A stretch of 8,716 nucleotides of DNA from Pseudomonadota bacterium. GTDB taxonomy: Bacteria > Pseudomonadota > Gammaproteobacteria > Burkholderiales > JABEVD01. Shown in pieces: positions 4,356 through 8,716 of the stretch. Every line of letters begins with the position of its first letter. Within the stretch, counting starts at the first letter, position 1. The DNA lies in the NCBI GenBank assembly GCA_021811205.1, contig JAJZPK010000102.1, positions 1-8,716 on the forward strand. Direction: 5' to 3'. A program made the translations under genes and the position numbers. The notes under the pieces are model-generated. The model saw only the letters and a program-made list of their open reading frames with translations, did not search any database and was not told the origin of the DNA.

Positions 4356-6431
4356 ATGACCATGTCGCCATTTCAATTCAAAAAGCTGGAAAACGATCTC
4401 TGGGCCGCGGCTGACAAGCTGCGCGCGAATTCCGACCTGAAATCGAGCGAATACTCGACCCCAGTCCTGGGCCTGATCTTCCTCAAGTTCGCGGACAACA
4501 ATTACAGGCGCCATGAGGCGGAAATCCTCTCCGAATACCAGAAGCTGAAGGGTTCCAGACGGGAAAAGCCCGTGTCAGAGATCGCCATAGAGAAATGCGG
4601 TTTCTATCTGCCTGACCATGCACGATACGACTATCTCCTGAAGCTTCCGGATGAAAAGGACATGGCGAAAGCGCTGAAGGAAGCGATGAAGTCGATCGAG
4701 GAATACAAGCCAGAACTCGAAGGCGTGCTTCCCAAGGACGAATATGCAGCGCTGACAAGGACGGAGCAGACAAAACTTCTGCCCAAGCTCCTCCTGAAAA
4801 TATTCGCCGACATTCCGGCGGATGCGAGCGGGGATCTTTTCGGGCGCATCTACGAATATTTCCTTTCCGAATTCGCCAGGAGCGAAGGACAGAAGGGCGG
4901 GGAATTCTTCACACCGCGCTCGGTCGTGCGGCTCATGGTCGAGATCATCGAGCCCCACGGCGGCAAGGTCTTCGACCCGGCCTGCGGATCGGGCGGCATG
5001 TTCGTCCAGTCGAGCCAATTCATCGAGGAGCACAGGAAGGAATTGCAGGGGGCGGAGAGCGGGGTCTACGTGTGCGGGACGGAAAAAACCAGGGACACCG
5101 TGAACCTCGCCAAGATGAACCTTGCGGTCAACGGCCTGAGGGGAGAGATCAAGCAGGCCAACAGCTACTACGAGGATCCCTTCGACAGCTTCGGCTCGTT
5201 CGACTATGTACTCGCCAATCCACCGTTCAACGTGGACGACGTGAGCCTTTCCAGCGTGGAGAAGGACAGGCGGTTCAACACCTACGGCATCCCCAGGAAC
5301 AAAACCAAGCTGAAGAAGGAAGACCAGGGCAAGGAAACCGTGCCCAACGCGAACTATCTCTGGATCAATCTGTTCGCCACATCATTGAAGCCGGAAGGCC
5401 GCGCTGCGCTCGTCATGGCGAATTCGGCCTCCGACGCCAGACACTCGGAAGCCGAAATCCGCAGGACCCTGATCGAGAACAACCTGATCTACGGAATGCT
5501 GACGCTGCCTTCGAACATGTTCTATACGGTCACGCTTCCCGCCACGCTCTGGTTCTTCGACAAGGCGAAGCAGGACGACAGGATATTGTTCATCGATGCG
5601 CGCAACATCTTCACCCAGGTCGACCGGGCCCACAGGGAGTTTTCAGAAGAACAGATACTGAACATCGCAATCATCAGCCAACTGCACAAGGGAAGGCGAG
5701 AAAAATTCGTCGAGCTGATCGACGGCTATTTTCTTGAAGGCATGGATCGGCTCATCGAGAACAAGGAAAAGGTCGAGCCGGTCTCCCACCAGCTGCTGGA
5801 CGTGCTGGAGGACGAGGCGGGTAAGGAAGCGGTGGGAAATCTCGTCAAGCAGTGGTCCGGACTGAAGAAGTTTTCCGAACTCCACGAGCAATACCTTAAG
5901 AAAAATGAGACCGACATAGGTAAAAGGAACAGGGCGCAGCATGAGCTGAGGGAAGCCTTCGATCCCTTCTTCGCCGGGCTTCACGAAGGATTGAAGGCGC
6001 TCGACAGGACGATCCGCCATCACGAGAAGAAAATGGCGGAGGAAGCCCAGGCGGAGGGCAAGCGCCCTTCGCCGGACAGGAAGACGAAGGCGTTGAAGAC
6101 TGCGCTCGAAGAGCTGCACGGCGAAGTGAAGAACGCCGAGATTTATTACCAGCATATCAAATGGCTGCAGGAGCGTTTTCCGAAGGCGAAATACGAGGAT
6201 GTCACCGGGCTTTGCAAGCTCGCCAGCCTCGACGAAATAAAAGAGCAGGACTGGTCCCTGAATCCCGGCCGCTACGTCGGCGTGGTGATCGAGGAAGACG
6301 GCAAGACCGAGGAGGAATTCATCGAGGAGCTTCTGGCGATGAATGAGGAACTTGTACGTCTAAATGAAGAGGGGCGGAAACTGGAGAAGGTAATTGCCCA
6401 CAATGTTGCATTGGTGGTGGGGGACCAATGA
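4356..6431 (+). CDS. hsdM: Type I restriction-modification DNA methyltransferase subunit (N6-adenine)
   Basis: The product is the modification subunit of a type I restriction system. It transfers a methyl group from S-adenosylmethionine to adenine N6 in the site chosen by HsdS. The 691 residues show an HsdM N-terminal helical domain (about 5-140, LENDLWAAADKLRAN), the GEFFTPRSVVRLMV entry to the methylase domain (182-195), motif I FDPACGSGGMF (206-216) for AdoMet binding, and the catalytic NPPF motif IV (298-301). A charged, probably coiled-coil stretch (about 500-605) follows, then the C-terminal DWSLNPGRYVGV (632-643) and a final helix. It is longer than the roughly 500-540 residues of classical HsdM because of this extension, but similar long forms exist. 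No Shine-Dalgarno site is visible at ATG 4356 or the alternative ATG 4362. It overlaps hsdS by 4 bases (ATGA). It appears intact. Confidence 0.96.
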   Translation: MTMSPFQFKKLENDLWAAADKLRANSDLKSSEYSTPVLGLIFLKFADNNYRRHEAEILSEYQKLKGSRREKPVSEIAIEKCGFYLPDHARYDYLLKLPDEKDMAKALKEAMKSIEEYKPELEGVLPKDEYAALTRTEQTKLLPKLLLKIFADIPADASGDLFGRIYEYFLSEFARSEGQKGGEFFTPRSVVRLMVEIIEPHGGKVFDPACGSGGMFVQSSQFIEEHRKELQGAESGVYVCGTEKTRDTVNLAKMNLAVNGLRGEIKQANSYYEDPFDSFGSFDYVLANPPFNVDDVSLSSVEKDRRFNTYGIPRNKTKLKKEDQGKETVPNANYLWINLFATSLKPEGRAALVMANSASDARHSEAEIRRTLIENNLIYGMLTLPSNMFYTVTLPATLWFFDKAKQDDRILFIDARNIFTQVDRAHREFSEEQILNIAIISQLHKGRREKFVELIDGYFLEGMDRLIENKEKVEPVSHQLLDVLEDEAGKEAVGNLVKQWSGLKKFSELHEQYLKKNETDIGKRNRAQHELREAFDPFFAGLHEGLKALDRTIRHHEKKMAEEAQAEGKRPSPDRKTKALKTALEELHGEVKNAEIYYQHIKWLQERFPKAKYEDVTGLCKLASLDEIKEQDWSLNPGRYVGVVIEEDGKTEEEFIEELLAMNEELVRLNEEGRKLEKVIAHNVALVVGDQ

Positions 6432-7636
6432 GAATTTCACAAAATGTGCCAAGCTTCGATGAAATCAAACTAGGCAAAGCTGTTGTTTTTCAGCGTGGAT
6501 TCGACATTACAAAAAGAGAACAAGCAGAAGGAAATATTCCTATTGTTTCATCATCTGGCGTATCCAGCTATCACAACAAATGGAAGGTCGCGGGACCGGG
6601 TGTGGTTATTGGTCGCAAGGGCACACTAGGGACTGTGCACTATTTAAAGGACAACTTTTGGCCGCATGATACGACGTTATGGATAAAGGATTTCAAAGAT
6701 AACGATCCACGCCTGGTTTCATACTTCCTTCAAACATTGAAGTTAGAAAATTTCGATACTGGTTCATCAAACCCCACTTTGAATAGGAACCATCTTCACA
6801 AGATTAAGGTGTTGTTTCCTCGGCATCAAGTTCAGAAAAAAATCGCGGCGATTCTTTCCGCCTACGACGACCTGATCGAGAACAATCGGCGGCGGATCGC
6901 GCTGCTGGAAAAGATGGCCGAGGAAATCTATCGCGAATGGTTCGTCCGCATGCGCTTTCCGGGGCATGACAAGCTTAAGTTAGAAAGCATTCCCCTGCGT
7001 AGCTTTATTCATGAGTACATTGGTGGAGACTGGGGGGAAGACGAGGAAGGCACAAAGCATGCAAACCCGGTTTACGTGATACGTGGAACGGATTTTGAAA
7101 ACGTTCAACAGGGGGACGTTTCTTCTGTTCCGCTACGTTTTATAAAGGACTCAAGTCTTCGTTCTCGCAAGCTCCGGGCAGGTGACATAATTGTTGAAAA
7201 TTCCGTTAATCATCAGTCTCGTACAACAGGAAAGTCTTTATTGATAACGCAGCACGTACTTGATCTCTTCGGTGGCAATGTTATCTGTGCGAGCTTCTGC
7301 AAACTTGTACGGCCAAAGAACTCGAAGTACTCAAAGCTTCTATCGCTGAATCTTAGACTCCTTTTTGAACAGGGAGTGTTTGAATATTTCCAGAATGTTG
7401 CAACCAACGGGATCGCAAACTTACAAGCCGAACGCTTAATGGACAAACACACGGTGCCATTCCATGAAGACATTGATGTTGAGGTTCTCAACTCTCTGGA
7501 TACAAGTCAATTTACCTTACAACAGGCGAATTTATCAAATACAAGGGACATGCTCCTCCCCCGCCTGATCTCGGGCAAGCTTTCTGTCGAGAATCTCGAT
7601 ATCCTGCTTCCGCCGAGCATGGAGGAGGTGGCATGA
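6428..7636 (+). CDS. hsdS: Type I restriction-modification specificity subunit
   Basis: The 402-residue product determines which DNA sequence the type I complex recognises. Residues about 10-130 form target-recognition domain 1 (VVFQRGFDITKRE, IPIVSSSGVSSYH, VVIGRKGTLGTV, PTLNRNHLHKIKV). Residues about 137-182 form the central conserved helix (IAAILSAYDDLIENNRRRIA, then LLEKMAEEIYREWFVRMRF). Residues about 186-350 form domain 2 (VYVIRGTDF, LRAGDIIVENSV, TNGIANLQAERL). The distal conserved helix ends in RDMLLPRLISGKLSVENLD. A purine-rich GGTGGGGGA precedes the start, which overlaps the hsdM stop as ATGA; the 3' end overlaps the nuclease gene in the same way. The recognition domains are rich in A+T and in ATA, TTA and AGA codons, unlike the conserved helix, which suggests that each domain was acquired separately. 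Both domains look complete; the recognised sequence cannot be predicted here. Confidence 0.95.
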   Translation: MRISQNVPSFDEIKLGKAVVFQRGFDITKREQAEGNIPIVSSSGVSSYHNKWKVAGPGVVIGRKGTLGTVHYLKDNFWPHDTTLWIKDFKDNDPRLVSYFLQTLKLENFDTGSSNPTLNRNHLHKIKVLFPRHQVQKKIAAILSAYDDLIENNRRRIALLEKMAEEIYREWFVRMRFPGHDKLKLESIPLRSFIHEYIGGDWGEDEEGTKHANPVYVIRGTDFENVQQGDVSSVPLRFIKDSSLRSRKLRAGDIIVENSVNHQSRTTGKSLLITQHVLDLFGGNVICASFCKLVRPKNSKYSKLLSLNLRLLFEQGVFEYFQNVATNGIANLQAERLMDKHTVPFHEDIDVEVLNSLDTSQFTLQQANLSNTRDMLLPRLISGKLSVENLDILLPPSMEEVA

Positions 7637-8682
7637 GTTCCGACGACAAGTCTCCAGTAGCTGCCGATCTCGGCAGACTGGTAAGCGATGTCCGAGCCAT
7701 GCTGGCCGGAGCGCGACAGAAGGCTTATTCGGCGATCAATGTCGCCATGGTGGAATGTTACTGGCAGATAGGCCGCCGCATCGTCGAGGAGGAGCAGCGA
7801 GGTGAACTGCGCGCCGAATACGGAGCGCACCTCATCCGCGAGCTTTCCCGCAATCTTTCGGGCGAATTCGGCAGCGGTTTTTCAGTGGCCAATCTGAAGA
7901 ATTTCAGGCAGTTTTACCTTACCTATCCCGATTCCGGAAAAGGCTACGCACTGCGTAGCCTTTTGAACTGGACCCACCACAGGCTGATCATGCGCGTGGA
8001 AAATCCTGCGGCTCGCGAATTTTATCTTGACGAGGCCGAAGGGCAGAACTGGAGCTCACGGGTTCTGGAGCGCAATATCAGCACGCATTACTACGAGCGC
8101 CTCCTGACTGCTCCGGACAAGCGTTCTGCGCTGTCTGCGGATGCAGAACAATACCGCCCGGTACACTTCATCAAGGATCCGTATGTGCTGGAATTCCTGG
8201 GCGTGCCTGAAAGTCATGACCTGCAGGAGAGGGACATCGAGCAGGCGATCATCGCCAACCTGCAGAAATTCCTGCTGGAGATGGGCAAGGGTTTCGCCTT
8301 TGTCGGCAGGCAATTCCGCATCAGCACGGAAACCAGCCATTTTTACATCGATCTCGTGTTTTACAATTACCTGCTCAAGTGTTTCGTGCTGATCGATCTC
8401 AAGGCTGGCAAGCTGACCCATCAGGATGTGGGGCAAATGGACATGTATGTTCGCATGTTCGACGACCTGCAGCGACAGCCGGACGATAATCCCACTATCG
8501 GCCTGATTCTCTGCTCCCAGCGGGACGAAACCGTGGTGCGTTACTCAGTGCTCAAGGAAAGCGAGCAGCTTTTTGCGTCGAAATACCGTCTGATTCTGCC
8601 TAGCGAGGAGGAACTGAAGGCAGAACTGGTGCGGGAAAGACAGTTGTTGCAGGATCAGGAAGGTGAATACGCGGAAGACTGA
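7633..8682 (+). CDS. yhcG: YhcG/DUF1016-family PD-(D/E)XK nuclease
   Basis: The 349-residue protein has the two-part YhcG layout. An N-terminal helical DUF1016 domain spans about residues 10-165 (YSAINVAMVECYWQIGRRIV, LSRNLSGEFGSGFSVANLKN, FRQFYLTYP, LNWTHHRLIMRVEN). A C-terminal nuclease domain follows (about 175-335). Candidate catalytic residues are D240 in FYIDLVFYN and D255-L-K257 in LIDLKAGKL, spaced as in the PD-(D/E)XK fold, followed by Q268 and Y272 in GQMDMY. AGGAGG (7623-7628) precedes the start, which overlaps the hsdS stop by 4 bases, so it is co-translated with the methylase and specificity genes. Such genes are recurrently seen beside type I systems. Its precise role is not established by the sequence; DNA cleavage linked to defence is the inference. 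It is not HsdR: no helicase motifs are present and it is far too short. Confidence 0.9.
   Translation: MSSDDKSPVAADLGRLVSDVRAMLAGARQKAYSAINVAMVECYWQIGRRIVEEEQRGELRAEYGAHLIRELSRNLSGEFGSGFSVANLKNFRQFYLTYPDSGKGYALRSLLNWTHHRLIMRVENPAAREFYLDEAEGQNWSSRVLERNISTHYYERLLTAPDKRSALSADAEQYRPVHFIKDPYVLEFLGVPESHDLQERDIEQAIIANLQKFLLEMGKGFAFVGRQFRISTETSHFYIDLVFYNYLLKCFVLIDLKAGKLTHQDVGQMDMYVRMFDDLQRQPDDNPTIGLILCSQRDETVVRYSVLKESEQLFASKYRLILPSEEELKAELVRERQLLQDQEGEYAED
7938..7964 (+). other. Perfect A/T-flanked hairpin inside the nuclease gene
   Basis: AAAAGGCTACGCA and TGCGTAGCCTTTT are exact inverse complements separated by one C (13-bp arms, 27 bases in all). The stem ends in a run of four T on the plus strand and four T on the minus strand, like a weak intrinsic terminator in both directions. 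It encodes about KGYALRSLL of the nuclease and lies just after the conserved FYLTYP, where related proteins tend to have a shorter linker (from memory). The symmetry is certain; the function is not. Confidence 0.6.
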
Positions 8683-8686
8683 TCCT

Positions 8687-8716
8687 TAGTTAAGGGAAAT
8701 GCATTTCCCTTAACTA
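8687..8716 (+). terminator. Perfect 30-nt palindrome after the nuclease gene (possible terminator or contig-end fold-back)
   Basis: The last 30 bases are a perfect palindrome centred on ATGCAT, each arm beginning TAGTTAAGGGAAAT. It starts four bases after the nuclease stop. The arm carries its own small inverted repeat, CCTTA-GT-TAAGG (8684-8695), and the mirror half begins the same motif again before the window ends. A hairpin directly after the last ORF could terminate the hsdM-hsdS-yhcG transcript, but no T tract is seen because the window stops. The palindrome may continue outward past the edge. Confidence 0.45.

Noticed and set aside
5072..5737. Plus-strand ORF of 221 codons inside hsdM
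   Set aside because: Out-of-frame shadow rich in R, Q and G; hsdM runs intact through this stretch with motifs I and IV in its own frame.
5643..6155. Minus-strand ORF of 170 codons opposite the hsdM extension
   Set aside because: Leucine and arginine-rich antisense of a lysine/glutamate-rich coding stretch; no independent start signal or family match.
1..8716. CRISPR array, tRNA or rRNA gene, insertion sequence
   Set aside because: No regularly spaced repeats, no cloverleaf or rRNA-like stretches, and no transposase-like ORF were found on either strand.

Overview
The window looks like chromosome from a proteobacterium, most likely a beta- or gammaproteobacterium. The evidence is the cyoB-C-D-E gene order of a bo-type ubiquinol oxidase, the moderately high G+C in most genes, and the Shine-Dalgarno-led, overlapping operons. 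The genus cannot be read from the sequence. The left edge cuts cyoB. The right edge falls exactly on the last base of a perfect palindrome, so the window may end at a contig end.

Region 1 (2-2480, + strand) is the distal part of a cytochrome bo ubiquinol oxidase operon: the 3' third of cyoB, then complete cyoC, cyoD and cyoE (haem O synthase). The genes overlap or lie a few bases apart. This is ordinary housekeeping sequence.

Region 2 (2481-4145) is a small cluster of toxin-antitoxin (TA) modules, intact and broken. On the minus strand, directly after cyoE, lies the remnant of a MazEF-type module: a 23-codon antitoxin remnant overlapping a 31-codon MazF N-terminus. Next is a 131-bp fragment of a second module (antitoxin tail plus frameshifted toxin head). 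It is almost identical to part of the intact module about 1.1 kb further on. Between the two copies sits a complete minus-strand HigB/HigA-type module (toxin gene first). Its promoter -10 abuts a perfect 14-bp palindrome that covers the toxin start codon. A divergent 172-bp spacer then leads to an intact plus-strand module: an unstable-antitoxin-family protein and a RelE/ParE-family toxin.

Region 3 (4146-8716, + strand) is a type I restriction-modification operon: hsdM, hsdS and a YhcG/DUF1016-family PD-(D/E)XK nuclease gene, joined by two 4-base ATGA overlaps. No hsdR is present in the window; it may lie downstream. The two target-recognition regions of hsdS are visibly more A+T-rich than the central conserved segment, a mosaic expected from exchange of recognition domains. 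A perfect hairpin flanked by A4/T4 lies inside the nuclease gene, and a perfect 30-nt palindrome follows its stop codon.

Taken together, this is a respiratory operon followed by an accessory TA and restriction island. The strongest leads are the layered TA remnants with a near-identical repeat flanking a live module, the HigBA promoter architecture that predicts a nearly leaderless toxin mRNA, and the nuclease gene fused into the hsdMS operon with its two unusual hairpins. Nothing here by itself proves a new class of system.
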